From Bradyrhizobium viridifuturi (lineage in GTDB: Bacteria; Pseudomonadota; Alphaproteobacteria; Rhizobiales; Xanthobacteraceae), in NCBI RefSeq assembly GCF_001238275.1, contig NZ_LGTB01000040.1:37842-101841 (forward strand): a stretch of DNA of 64,000 nt. Reading direction: 5' to 3'. Position 1 is the first letter of the stretch; each line of letters begins with the position of its first letter. Below, one piece after another: positions 8,962 through 16,780 of the stretch. The notes under the pieces were generated by a model, which saw nothing but the letters and a program-made list of their open reading frames with translations, searched no databases and was not told the origin of the DNA. The position numbers and the translations under genes are program-made.

Positions 8962-9462
8962 ATGTTCGATATCGGGTGGAGTGAACTGGTCGTCATCGCG
9001 GTCGTCGCGCTGATCGCCATCGGCCCGAAAGAACTTCCGGGCGTGCTGCGCATGGTCGGGCAATGGATGGGCAAGGCCCGCAAGATGGCCGCCGAATTCC
9101 AGGGCCAGTTCCAGGAGGCCATGCGCGAGGCCGAGATGGCCGACCTCAAGAAGAGCTTCGACGAGGTCAGGGAAGCCGCGACCGGCATCACCAGCGGCAA
9201 CATCATGACCTCGCTGCAGAAGGACGTCACTGACGCCCTGCAGATCGACAAGCCGGTCGATGCGCAGGTTGCCTCGGCGATCGATGCGCCCGTGACGCCC
9301 ACGACGCCTGCCGAGCCGACGCCGGAAACCTTCGTCGAAGCCGAGACGCACGCAGCCGCCGGCGAGCCGCTCGCGATCACCAATGAGGTGAAGCCCGAGC
9401 CGGCACCTCAAGACGTCACGCCGGCAGAGCCCGACGTGCTCAAGGACGCGAGGGCGTCATGA
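8962..9462 (+). CDS. tatB: Twin-arginine translocase subunit TatB
   Basis: Receptor subunit of the Tat translocase (166 aa) that contacts the signal peptide with TatC. The N-terminus MFDIGWSELVVIAVVALIAI and following GPKELPGVLRMVGQWMGKAR is the TatB signature (Glu8, GPKELP hinge), and it is followed by a long amphipathic helix (about 30-75) and an Ala/Pro/Glu-rich tail. It overlaps tatC by 4 bp and sits 161 bp after tatA, so tatB-tatC are translationally coupled. Confidence 0.96.
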   Translation: MFDIGWSELVVIAVVALIAIGPKELPGVLRMVGQWMGKARKMAAEFQGQFQEAMREAEMADLKKSFDEVREAATGITSGNIMTSLQKDVTDALQIDKPVDAQVASAIDAPVTPTTPAEPTPETFVEAETHAAAGEPLAITNEVKPEPAPQDVTPAEPDVLKDARAS

Positions 9463-10259
9463 GCGCCGAAGACATCGAGGCCTCCAAGGCCCCCTTGATG
9501 GATCACCTGATCGAGCTGCGCTCGCGGCTGATCAAGGCGCTGCTCGGCTTCGCCGTGGCTTTCATCATCTGCTTCTTCTTCGCCAAGCAGATTTTCAATG
9601 TCCTGGTCTGGCCGTTCATCTGGGTGGCGGGACCGGAGAATTCGAAATTCATCTACACGGCGCTGCTGGAGTATTTTCTCACCCAGCTCAAGCTCGCAAT
9701 GTTCGGGGCCGCCTTCATTTCGTTCCCGATCGTCGCCGGACAGGTCTACATGTTCGTGGCGCCTGGGCTCTACAAGCACGAGCGCAATGCCTTCTTGCCA
9801 TATCTGATCGCCACGCCGATCTTCTTCGTGATGGGCGCGATGCTGGTCTACTTCGTGGTTTTCCCGATGTTGACCCGCTTTTCGCTCGGCATGCAGCAGG
9901 CCGCCGGCGCGGAGACCGCGCAGATCCAGCTGCTGCCCAAGGTCGGCGAGTATCTCTCGCTGATGATGTCGCTGATCTTCGCCTTCGGCATCGCCTTCCA
10001 GCTGCCGGTGATCCTGACCTTGCTCGGCCGCATCGGCATCGTCACCTCGAAGATGCTGAAGGAGAAGCGGCGCTATTTCATCGTGATCGCCTTCATCATC
10101 GCCGCGGTGCTGACGCCGCCGGACGTGCTGAGCCAGGCCTCGCTCGCGATCCCGCTGCTCGCGCTCTATGAGGGTGCCATCATCGCGGTGCGCATGGTGG
10201 AGAAGAAGGCCGCGACCGCGAACGCCTCGTCGGGCTCGGCGACCAATCCGGCCGAGTAG
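9459..10259 (+). CDS. tatC: Twin-arginine translocase subunit TatC
   Basis: Polytopic core of the Tat translocase (266 aa, six predicted membrane helices). Signature parts are the N-terminal PLMDHLIELRSRLIKALLGF, the first periplasmic loop, and FGIAFQLPVILTLLGRIGIV between helices 4 and 5. The C-terminal tail (KKAATANASSGSATNPAE) is short and hydrophilic. It ends the tat operon and is followed by a palindromic repeat rather than an obvious T-run terminator. A Tat-signal FAH-family protein (33712) in this window is a likely substrate. Confidence 0.97.
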   Translation: MSAEDIEASKAPLMDHLIELRSRLIKALLGFAVAFIICFFFAKQIFNVLVWPFIWVAGPENSKFIYTALLEYFLTQLKLAMFGAAFISFPIVAGQVYMFVAPGLYKHERNAFLPYLIATPIFFVMGAMLVYFVVFPMLTRFSLGMQQAAGAETAQIQLLPKVGEYLSLMMSLIFAFGIAFQLPVILTLLGRIGIVTSKMLKEKRRYFIVIAFIIAAVLTPPDVLSQASLAIPLLALYEGAIIAVRMVEKKAATANASSGSATNPAE

Positions 10260-10282
10260 GGCCGTCTACGTCACACATCCGG

Positions 10283-10384
10283 TGTCACCCCGCGAAGGCG
10301 GGGTCTCCAGCACGCTGCGGCCTTTGGGTCACACACCGACGCCTCTGGAATGCTGGATCACCCGCTTTCGCTGACGATGACGGT
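10283..10384. repeat. Interspersed palindromic repeat between tatC and serS
   Basis: About 100 bp beginning GTCACCCCGCGAAGGCGGGG and ending with the complementary-type CACCCGCTTTCGCTGACGATG. Outer arms are imperfect inverted copies around a central GGAATGCTGGATC segment. It resembles the GCGAAGGC-containing palindromes scattered in Bradyrhizobium intergenic DNA and is related in its arms to the element at 39224-39345. It fills most of the 196-bp tatC-serS gap. Confidence 0.7.
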
Positions 10385-10455
10385 CGTGGTAGTGGAAAGA
10401 TCCAACGCAAGCGTTGACGTAAGACGTTATCTGCAAGCCCGCCATCAGGACTGCC

Positions 10456-11787
10456 ATGCACGACATCAAAGCGATCCGCGACAACCCGACAGCTTTCGAC
10501 GCCGGCCTGAAGCGCCGCGGATTGGGGGCGCTGTCGCCGTCGCTGCTGGCGATCGACGAGAAGCGGCGCGCGGCGATCCTGGCGTCCGAGCAGGCCCAGG
10601 CTCGCCGCAACGCGGCCTCGAAGGAGATCGGCGAGGCCAAGAAGGCAAAGGACGAGGCGCGCGCGGCCAAGCTGATGTCCGAAGTCGCCGAGCTGAAGAC
10701 CACGATGCCCGAGCTCGAGGCAGCGGCGAAAACAGCCGATGACGAGCTGACGAAAGAGCTGTCGTCGATTCCCAACCTGCCGCTCGACGAGGTGCCCGAC
10801 GGCACCGACGAGCACGGCAACGTGCAGCACCATGTGTTCGGCAAGGCACGCGACTACGGCTTCGCGCCGAAGCTGCACGACGATCTCGGCACCACGCTCG
10901 GCTATATGGATTTCGAGGCCGCGGCGAAGCTGTCCGGCGCGCGCTTCGTCGTACTGAAGAAGGGACTGGCGCGGCTCGAGCGCGCGATCGGGCAGTTCAT
11001 GCTCGACCTGCACACCGGCGAGCACGGCTACATCGAGATCAACCCGCCGCTGCTGGTGCGCGACGCCGTGATGTTCGGCACCGGCCAGTTGCCGAAATTC
11101 GAGGATGACCAGTTCTGGGCGATCAAGGGTGAATTGCTCTCCACCCCGAATGCCGACCTGCGCGGCGAGCGTCTCGGCCTAATTCCGACCGCCGAAGTTT
11201 CGCTGACCAACCTCGCGCGCGAATCCATCCTCGACGAGAAAGAGCTGCCGATGCGGCTCACCGCGTTGACGCCGTGTTTTCGCGCGGAGGCGGGAGCTGC
11301 GGGACGCGACACGCGCGGCATGATCCGGCAGCACCAGTTTACGAAAGTGGAGCTGGTGTCGATCACGACGCCCGAAGCCAGCAAGGATGAGCTCGAGCGC
11401 ATGCTGTCCTGTGCCGAGCAGGTTCTGCAGAAGCTCGATCTGCATTATCGGGTGATGACGCTGTGCGCCGGCGACATGGGCTTCTCCGCGCAGAAGACCT
11501 ACGACATCGAGGTGTGGATGCCGGGGCAGGGCGATGGCGGCGCCTATCGCGAGATCTCGAGCTGCTCGGTGTGCGGCGACTTCCAGGCCCGCCGCATGGA
11601 TGCGCGCTACCGCGGCCCCGACGGCAAGCCGCGCTTCGTGCATACGCTGAACGGCTCCGGCACGGCGGTCGGCCGCGCCTTGATCGCGGTAATGGAGACC
11701 TATCAGCAGCAGGATGGATCGATCGCGGTGCCCGATGTGCTGCAGCCCTATATGGGCGGGCTCAAGGTCATCGAGCACGGCATGTGA
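10456..11787 (+). CDS. serS: Seryl-tRNA synthetase
   Basis: Class II synthetase charging tRNA-Ser and tRNA-Sec-type acceptors (443 aa, full length). The N-terminal antiparallel coiled coil that grips the tRNA long variable arm spans about residues 30-105 (KRRAAILASEQAQARRNAAS). Motif 2 is FRAEAGAAGRDTRGMIRQHQ near residue 275, and motif 3 is the GSGTAVGRALIAVMET stretch near 400. It is followed 16 bp later by a repeat-rich gene of unknown function. Confidence 0.98.
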   Translation: MHDIKAIRDNPTAFDAGLKRRGLGALSPSLLAIDEKRRAAILASEQAQARRNAASKEIGEAKKAKDEARAAKLMSEVAELKTTMPELEAAAKTADDELTKELSSIPNLPLDEVPDGTDEHGNVQHHVFGKARDYGFAPKLHDDLGTTLGYMDFEAAAKLSGARFVVLKKGLARLERAIGQFMLDLHTGEHGYIEINPPLLVRDAVMFGTGQLPKFEDDQFWAIKGELLSTPNADLRGERLGLIPTAEVSLTNLARESILDEKELPMRLTALTPCFRAEAGAAGRDTRGMIRQHQFTKVELVSITTPEASKDELERMLSCAEQVLQKLDLHYRVMTLCAGDMGFSAQKTYDIEVWMPGQGDGGAYREISSCSVCGDFQARRMDARYRGPDGKPRFVHTLNGSGTAVGRALIAVMETYQQQDGSIAVPDVLQPYMGGLKVIEHGM

Positions 11788-11803
11788 GGCGAGGGCCAGT
11801 GTG

Positions 11804-12835
11804 ATGCCGCTGCACCGTGACATCCACTGGCTTGGCAAGCAATGGGCCGTTACCGGCCATGGTCTGCAGCTGATCAACCAGAAGCAGATGGGCTATTACG
11901 ACATCGAGGCCGCGCGGCTCTGGGAAGCCCGCGTGGTCGAGGTGCAAACGAAGGCGTGGATCGACCGGCCCGACTTCGACAAGGCGCTGGAGATCGCGCG
12001 CGGCAAGTTCGCGCAACTTGCGCCGGCCGATCTGCCGCCGCCCGCGGCTGTCGCGCCGCCGCCTCCAGTCCGGGCTGCGCCGCTTGAGCCGACATCGGTG
12101 CCCTCGATCGAGGAGCTGTTGGCCCGGCTGAAATCGAAATCGGCCGCACCGGCGCCGGTCGCAAAACCGGCCGAGGCGCCCGCACCGGCGCCGCTCAAGC
12201 CCGAGCCGACAAGGCCTGAGCCGCGCAAGGTCGAAACCATTGCGGCCGAGCTTCCCGAGTCCGAGATTCGCAAGTCGGAGCTCCCCAGGTCGGAGAATGC
12301 AGAGCTTCCAGAGGCACCGAAGCCTGCACCACTCCAAGCGGATTCGATCGCGCCCGAGCCTCGCACGCGGGCACCTAGCATAGCCGATCCCATCAGGCCC
12401 GAGCTGGCCAGATCGGAGCCGACCAGGCCGGAGCTTCGCCAACCAGCACCGATCGGTCCCGAGCCGACCAGGTCTGATGTTCGGATGGTCGAACCGCCCA
12501 AGGTCGAAACTCCCAAGGCGGAGCCTGCCAGAGCTGAACTTGCCACGCCTGAGGCTCTCGAGTCCGAAGCTCAGAAAACAGACAGCCTCAGGCCTGAACC
12601 TCCCAAGTCCGAACGGCGCGAGGCCGCTCCGGCCGAGAAGCCCGGGATGCCGGTGCCGCCGCCTTCACCCTCCGTTGTCGCGGTCGTTCGCAATCCGCCG
12701 CCGCCGGGGCGAGCGAGACCGGCCTGGCCGGTATTCGTCCGCAAGATCGCCGGCAGCGGCAGATTCCTGCAGCCGTGGCGCGTGACGTCGGCGCGTTGGC
12801 GCGGGCCTTCGTCGGGTTTGCCACCACGGCCCTAG
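11804..12835 (+). CDS. Hypothetical protein with degenerate Pro/Glu/Arg repeats
   Basis: Function not recognised (343 aa). Residues 1-75 form a compact, non-repetitive region (MPLHRDIHWLGKQWAVTGHG onward) that may be the conserved domain. From about residue 85 to 300 the protein is low-complexity, with a drifting unit of the form EPTRPEPRK / ELARSEPTRPEL. The ATG at 11804 was chosen because the frame upstream overlaps serS. The C-terminal 45 residues are Arg/Pro/Trp-rich and odd; one frame back (codon phase of the TAA at 12841) the same DNA reads RDVGALARAFVGFATTALAG, so a one-base deletion near 12750-12780 is possible. Lies between serS and surE. Confidence 0.6.
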   Translation: MPLHRDIHWLGKQWAVTGHGLQLINQKQMGYYDIEAARLWEARVVEVQTKAWIDRPDFDKALEIARGKFAQLAPADLPPPAAVAPPPPVRAAPLEPTSVPSIEELLARLKSKSAAPAPVAKPAEAPAPAPLKPEPTRPEPRKVETIAAELPESEIRKSELPRSENAELPEAPKPAPLQADSIAPEPRTRAPSIADPIRPELARSEPTRPELRQPAPIGPEPTRSDVRMVEPPKVETPKAEPARAELATPEALESEAQKTDSLRPEPPKSERREAAPAEKPGMPVPPPSPSVVAVVRNPPPPGRARPAWPVFVRKIAGSGRFLQPWRVTSARWRGPSSGLPPRP

Positions 12836-12914
12836 CCGGTTAAGACGGCAATCGACTCAAGAAGCTGCAACTCAAGAAACCCGCGTCGAATCGGAACAAA
12901 AGGCACTTTGACGG

Positions 12915-13682
12915 ATGCGAATTCTCTGCACCAATGATGACGGCATCAACGCTCCGGGCTTGAAAGTCATTGAGCAGATCGCGCGTGCTCTCTCCGACGA
13001 CGTCTGGATCGTTGCCCCCGAGCTTGACCAGTCGGGCGTCTCGCATTCGCTGTCGCTCAACGATCCGCTGCGGCTGCGCGAAGTCAGTCCGCGCCACTTC
13101 GCGGTGCGCGGCACGCCGACCGATTGCGTCATCATGGGCGCGCGCCACATCCTCGGTGACAAGTTGCCCGATCTCGTGCTGAGCGGCGTCAACAAGGGCC
13201 GCAACGTTGCCGAGGACGTGGTCTATTCCGGCACCATCGCCGGTGCGCTGGAAGGCACCATCCTGGGCTTTCCGTCATTTGCGTTGTCGCAGGAATTCTC
13301 GATCGAGACGCGTAACGCGCCGCTGTGGGACACCGCGCTGAAGTTCGGACCCGACATCATCCGCAAGGTGATCGGGGCCGGCGTGCCGAGGAACACCGTG
13401 ATCAACGTCAACTTCCCGTCGTGCATGCCCGATGACGTCAAGGGCATCCGGATCACGCGGCAGGGCAAGCGCAATCAGGGTTTTCTGAAGATCGATCGCC
13501 GTCACGACGGACGCGGCAATCCGTATTTCTGGATCGGCTTCGAGCGCGCCGCGATGATGGATACGCCGGCCGAAGGCACCGATCTTGCCGCGCTTGCCGC
13601 GCGCTACGTCTCGGTGACGCCGCTGCGGCTCGATCGCACCGATGAGGCGTTTTCGGAGACGCTGACTGATACGTTGAAGTGA
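12915..13682 (+). CDS. surE: 5'/3'-nucleotidase SurE
   Basis: Metal-dependent nucleoside monophosphate phosphatase (255 aa) of the SurE family, linked to stress survival. The N-terminal metal-binding motif is MRILCTNDDGINAPGL (Asp8, Asp9), followed by SGVSHSLSLNDPLR, GTPTDC, and SGVNKGRNVAEDVVYSGTIA near residues 90-110, all hallmark segments. It keeps the classic surE-pcm-nlpD order, with pcm and an NlpD-like gene downstream, though here a broken response regulator on the other strand intervenes. Confidence 0.97.
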   Translation: MRILCTNDDGINAPGLKVIEQIARALSDDVWIVAPELDQSGVSHSLSLNDPLRLREVSPRHFAVRGTPTDCVIMGARHILGDKLPDLVLSGVNKGRNVAEDVVYSGTIAGALEGTILGFPSFALSQEFSIETRNAPLWDTALKFGPDIIRKVIGAGVPRNTVINVNFPSCMPDDVKGIRITRQGKRNQGFLKIDRRHDGRGNPYFWIGFERAAMMDTPAEGTDLAALAARYVSVTPLRLDRTDEAFSETLTDTLK

Positions 13683-13688
13683 TCTCTT

Positions 13689-13721
13689 GTAGCCCGGATG
13701 GAGTGAAGCGAAATCCGGGCC
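13689..13721. repeat. Short palindromic repeat (TAGCCCGGAT type)
   Basis: TAGCCCGGATGGAGTGAAGC followed by GAAATCCGGGC forms a small hairpin (CCCGGAT/ATCCGGG). It belongs to the same broad family as the elements at 44141, 44670, 45594 and 45760, all built on the GTAGCCCG-GAGCGAAGCGA theme. It lies just after surE and may also serve as a weak transcription barrier. Confidence 0.6.
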
Positions 13722-13763
13722 GCTCGCAATGCGTGGACGGCTTCCCTGCAGATCAGGTGATAT

Positions 13764-14140
13764 CTAAACCGGCGCGCTCCGCATCGCGCTGGAGATCACC
13801 TGCGCCAGCGTTTCCAGCTGGAAGGGCTTTTGCAGCGCCGGACGGTCGCGATATTCCGGAGGCAGGCCGGACGAGCCGTAACCGGTCGCGAAGATGAAGG
13901 GACGGTTGCGGGCGTTGATCAGCTCGGCGACCGGGGTGATCACCTTGCCGTTGACGTTGACGTCGAGGATCGCGAGGTCGAATTCGGTCGATTGAGCGAG
14001 CTTGACGCTTCGCCGATTTCGCCGGCCTCGGCCGCGACACTATGGCCGAGCTCCTCCAGCATGTCGGCGACCATCATCCGGATCATGACCTCGTCCTCCA
14101 CGAGGAAAACTGAACAGCCCGCCGGCCGTATCGCTGTCAT
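13764..14140 (-). pseudogene. Single-domain response regulator (receiver), frameshifted
   Basis: CheY-like receiver protein whose reading frame is broken. The first part, from ATG at 14140 (AAGGA 7 nt upstream), reads MTAIRPAGCSVFLVEDEVMI and contains the acidic pair ED near residues 15-16. Past GEIGEA the frame fails, but shifting by one base at about 14005-14008 restores VKLAQSTEFDLAILDVNVNG (phosphoacceptor Asp in LAILDVN) and then FIFATGYGSSGLPPEYRDRP and LQKPFQLETLAQVISSAMRS, the conserved Thr/Lys regions, ending at TAG 13764-13766. The 377-bp span is one base short of 126 codons. Either a true one-base deletion or an assembly error. Partner kinase unknown. Confidence 0.85.
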
Positions 14141-14512
14141 GATGGAATCCTTGCCCGTCCCTCAATTAGGCTCGCAAATAACACTACGAGGCGCAATGCA
14201 AACGTTTGGGAATTAGTAGGTTTCCGGCGCGCGCCGCTGCATCGCCGGATCGTCTTGACTGACTCGTTGCGCGAGATTCGTCCAGCCTCTGACCGGGGAC
14301 AACGGCTCTACCCGTCGTTCGCGCACCCCGGCGCTAACCGCGCATCGCAATCGATTATATGGGAAGCTTGCGGACCGGCGCCAACAGGAAATCGGAGCGC
14401 CGGTTCCTGGCCGGGAACAAAAGGTGACGGGAAATTTTTCCTTAACGCGGTATTTCGGATTTCAATGGCATCTAGCAGGAGCAAGATTCTGCGCTGCTGC
14501 CCAGAGACGCTG
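14141..14512. other. Intergenic region between response regulator and pcm
   Basis: About 370 bp without a convincing gene. It should hold the promoters of the minus-strand response regulator and of pcm; TCTTGACTGACTCG near 14251-14264 contains a -35-like TTGACT but no clear -10 was identified. Confidence 0.4.
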
Positions 14513-15169
14513 ATGAACATGGCCCTGAAGCCCGATCCGACCGAGAAGATGATGTTTCAGCTCACCCTGCGGCGGCGGGGGGTCAGCGATCAGGCGGTGT
14601 TGCGTACCATGGAGGAGGTGCCGCGCGAGGTCTTCGTCGACCCGCGCGATCGCAACGAGGCCTATCGCGACAGCGCGCTTGCGATTGATTGCGGGCAGAC
14701 CATCAGCCAGCCCTTCGTCGTGGCCTACATGACCGAGCAGTTGCAGCTGCAGAGGGATCACCGCGTGCTCGAGATCGGCACCGGATCGGGCTATCAGGCG
14801 GCGGTCCTGTCCCGGCTGTGCAAGCAGGTCCTGACCATCGAGCGCTACCGGACACTGGCCGACGGTGCGCGCAAGCGCCTTGAAAAGCTCGGCTATTACA
14901 ACATCGAGGTGCTGCTCGGCGACGGCTTCGACGTCCCGGCGGGGGCGGGCGATTTCGACCGCATCATCGTCACCGCGGCGATGGAGCAGATCCCGGAGAA
15001 GCTGCTCGACCGGCTCGATCCCGGCGGCATCCTGATCGCCCCGGTCGGGCCGCACCAGGGCACCCAGACCCTGGTCCGCGTGGTGCGGACCGAGAACGGC
15101 TTCGACCGCAAGGAACTGGTCGACGTCCGCTTTGTGCCGGCCCTGCCGGGAATCGCGCGCGAATTGTAA
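14513..15169 (+). CDS. pcm: Protein-L-isoaspartate O-methyltransferase
   Basis: Repairs age-damaged proteins by methylating L-isoaspartyl residues with S-adenosylmethionine (218 aa). Signature segments are QTISQPFVVAYMTEQL near residues 60-75 and the SAM-binding VLEIGTGSGYQAAVLSRL near 83-100, then DRIIVTAAMEQIPEKLLDRL and GILIAPVG. The start at 14513 (MNMALKPDPTEKMMF) fits the family N-terminus; ATG at 14519 is equally possible, and the much longer upstream frame lacks coding character. Part of the conserved surE-pcm-nlpD neighbourhood. Confidence 0.95.
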   Translation: MNMALKPDPTEKMMFQLTLRRRGVSDQAVLRTMEEVPREVFVDPRDRNEAYRDSALAIDCGQTISQPFVVAYMTEQLQLQRDHRVLEIGTGSGYQAAVLSRLCKQVLTIERYRTLADGARKRLEKLGYYNIEVLLGDGFDVPAGAGDFDRIIVTAAMEQIPEKLLDRLDPGGILIAPVGPHQGTQTLVRVVRTENGFDRKELVDVRFVPALPGIAREL

Positions 15170-15277
15170 GTGGCGATTTGCTGCTTGGCGCCAACGCCTT
15201 ATTCGCAGGGTTAAGCGGTTATTTACTCGCGACGTGTTTACTCAAAACAGTCTTTTGTTGCGTACGAGTGAGTAACC

Positions 15278-16654
15278 ATGTCTGGGGTTGTTGAGTTGCT
15301 TCGCTCGCGTCGCGTACCGCAGGTTGCGGTGCTGACGCTGATGTCCATGGCTTTTGCCGGTTGCAGCGCCGACATGTCGTCGCGCTTCTCGCAAAACTCC
15401 TACTCGCAAAATCCGTTTGCGTTCGATCCGCAGCCGACCGGCACCGTGCAGCAGGCGCCGCCGCGCGAGTTGCCGCAATACGCGCGGCCGCGGACCCAGC
15501 CGCAATATTCGCAGTATCAGTCGCAGCCCTTGCCGCCGCCGGTCGCGGCGCCGCAGTCCTACCCGGTCGCCAATGCCGGCGTCTCCGGAGGCGGGCGCGG
15601 GATGTCGTCCTACACGCCGCCGCCGGCGCGCCCGCAGATCGAGGCCACCGGCAGCGTGCCGCATTCGGTCGCCGCCGCGCATGCTTCGCATAACGGCACC
15701 ACCATCATCGTCGGCACCAGCGATACGCTCGAAGTGCTGGCGCGCCGCTACAACGTCTCGACCGCCGAGATCCTGCGCGCCAATGGCTACAAGGGGCCGC
15801 GCGCACTCTCGCCCGGCCAGCAGCTGATCATCCCGCGTCCAGGGGCAGTTGCCGCGGCACCTGCGATGGCCGCACCGGCCACGCGGCCCGTTGCCGTGGC
15901 GGCCGCGCCTGCCGGCGTCCACTATGTCAATCGCGGCGACACGCTGCACAGCATCGCGCGCCAGCACCACATCCCGGTTGCCGAGCTCGCCCGCGCCAAC
16001 AATCTCGATCAGTCGGCCCGGCTCAGCCTCGGCATGAAGCTCGTGGTGCCCGGCGCCAAAACCGCGATGGCGGCTCCTGCGCCGGTTGCGCAACCTGTTG
16101 CTGCTGCACCGGTCGCAACCTTGGCTCCGGCACCGGCCGTGGCGGCCCCGAGGGTGGTCGCCAGCGCGCTGCCGCAGCAGAGCGCCCGGCTGGTTCAGCC
16201 GACCGCCACTGTCGAGCAGCCCGCAGCCGTCGCGGAGACGCCGGCGGCCAAGCCGGCCGAGACCACCAGCGCGCTGCCGACCTTCCGCTGGCCGGTGCGC
16301 GGCAAGGTCATCACCGCCTACGGCTCTAAGACCAACGGCAAGGTCAATGACGGCATCAACGTTGCGGTGCCCGAAGGCACGCCGGTGAAGGCTGCCGAAG
16401 ACGGTGTCGTCGCCTATTCGGGCAACGAGCTGAAGGGTTACGGCAATCTCGTGCTCGTCCGCCATTCCAATGGCTACGTCACGGCCTATGCCCATGCGAG
16501 CGAGATCCTGGTGAAGCGCGGCGATACCATCAAGCGCGGCCAGGTGATCGCCAAGTCGGGCCAGACCGGCGAAGCAGGCTCGCCGCAGCTTCACTTCGAA
16601 ATTCGCAAGGGATCGTCTCCGGTCGATCCGCTCCAGTTCCTCAACGGCGCATAA
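15278..16654 (+). CDS. NlpD/EnvC-like lipoprotein: two LysM plus degenerate LytM (M23) domain
   Basis: Predicted outer-membrane or periplasmic lipoprotein (458 aa) acting at septal peptidoglycan. A signal peptide ends in the lipobox AFAGC (Cys29). Two LysM peptidoglycan-binding motifs follow (about 142-190, ending PGQQLIIP, and 212-257, GDTLHSIARQHHIPVAELAR), separated by Ala/Pro linkers. The C-terminal M23-like domain (about 335-455) lacks the usual zinc ligands: the HxGxD motif reads KVNDGINVAVPEG and the HLH motif reads QLHFEI. This pattern matches E. coli NlpD/EnvC, which activate amidases instead of cutting. Located after surE-pcm as in nlpD operons. Confidence 0.9.
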   Translation: MSGVVELLRSRRVPQVAVLTLMSMAFAGCSADMSSRFSQNSYSQNPFAFDPQPTGTVQQAPPRELPQYARPRTQPQYSQYQSQPLPPPVAAPQSYPVANAGVSGGGRGMSSYTPPPARPQIEATGSVPHSVAAAHASHNGTTIIVGTSDTLEVLARRYNVSTAEILRANGYKGPRALSPGQQLIIPRPGAVAAAPAMAAPATRPVAVAAAPAGVHYVNRGDTLHSIARQHHIPVAELARANNLDQSARLSLGMKLVVPGAKTAMAAPAPVAQPVAAAPVATLAPAPAVAAPRVVASALPQQSARLVQPTATVEQPAAVAETPAAKPAETTSALPTFRWPVRGKVITAYGSKTNGKVNDGINVAVPEGTPVKAAEDGVVAYSGNELKGYGNLVLVRHSNGYVTAYAHASEILVKRGDTIKRGQVIAKSGQTGEAGSPQLHFEIRKGSSPVDPLQFLNGA

Positions 16655-16691
16655 GTTACGCGCCGGGACTTCCAAGTCTCACAACAAAGAC

Positions 16692-16725
16692 AACGGGGGA
16701 GGCGCAAGCCTCCCCCGTTTTGTTT
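16692..16725 (+). terminator. Intrinsic terminator after the NlpD-like gene
   Basis: A perfect 12-bp GC-rich stem (16692-16703 with 16708-16719) closed by the GCAA tetraloop and followed by TTTTGTTT. It lies 38 bp after the lipoprotein stop, facing the convergent porin gene. Confidence 0.92.
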
Positions 16726-16780
16726 GATCTAAGAGGCGATGCGATCAGGTTGGATCGTCATCGCGCTGTTCCGGCGTGCT

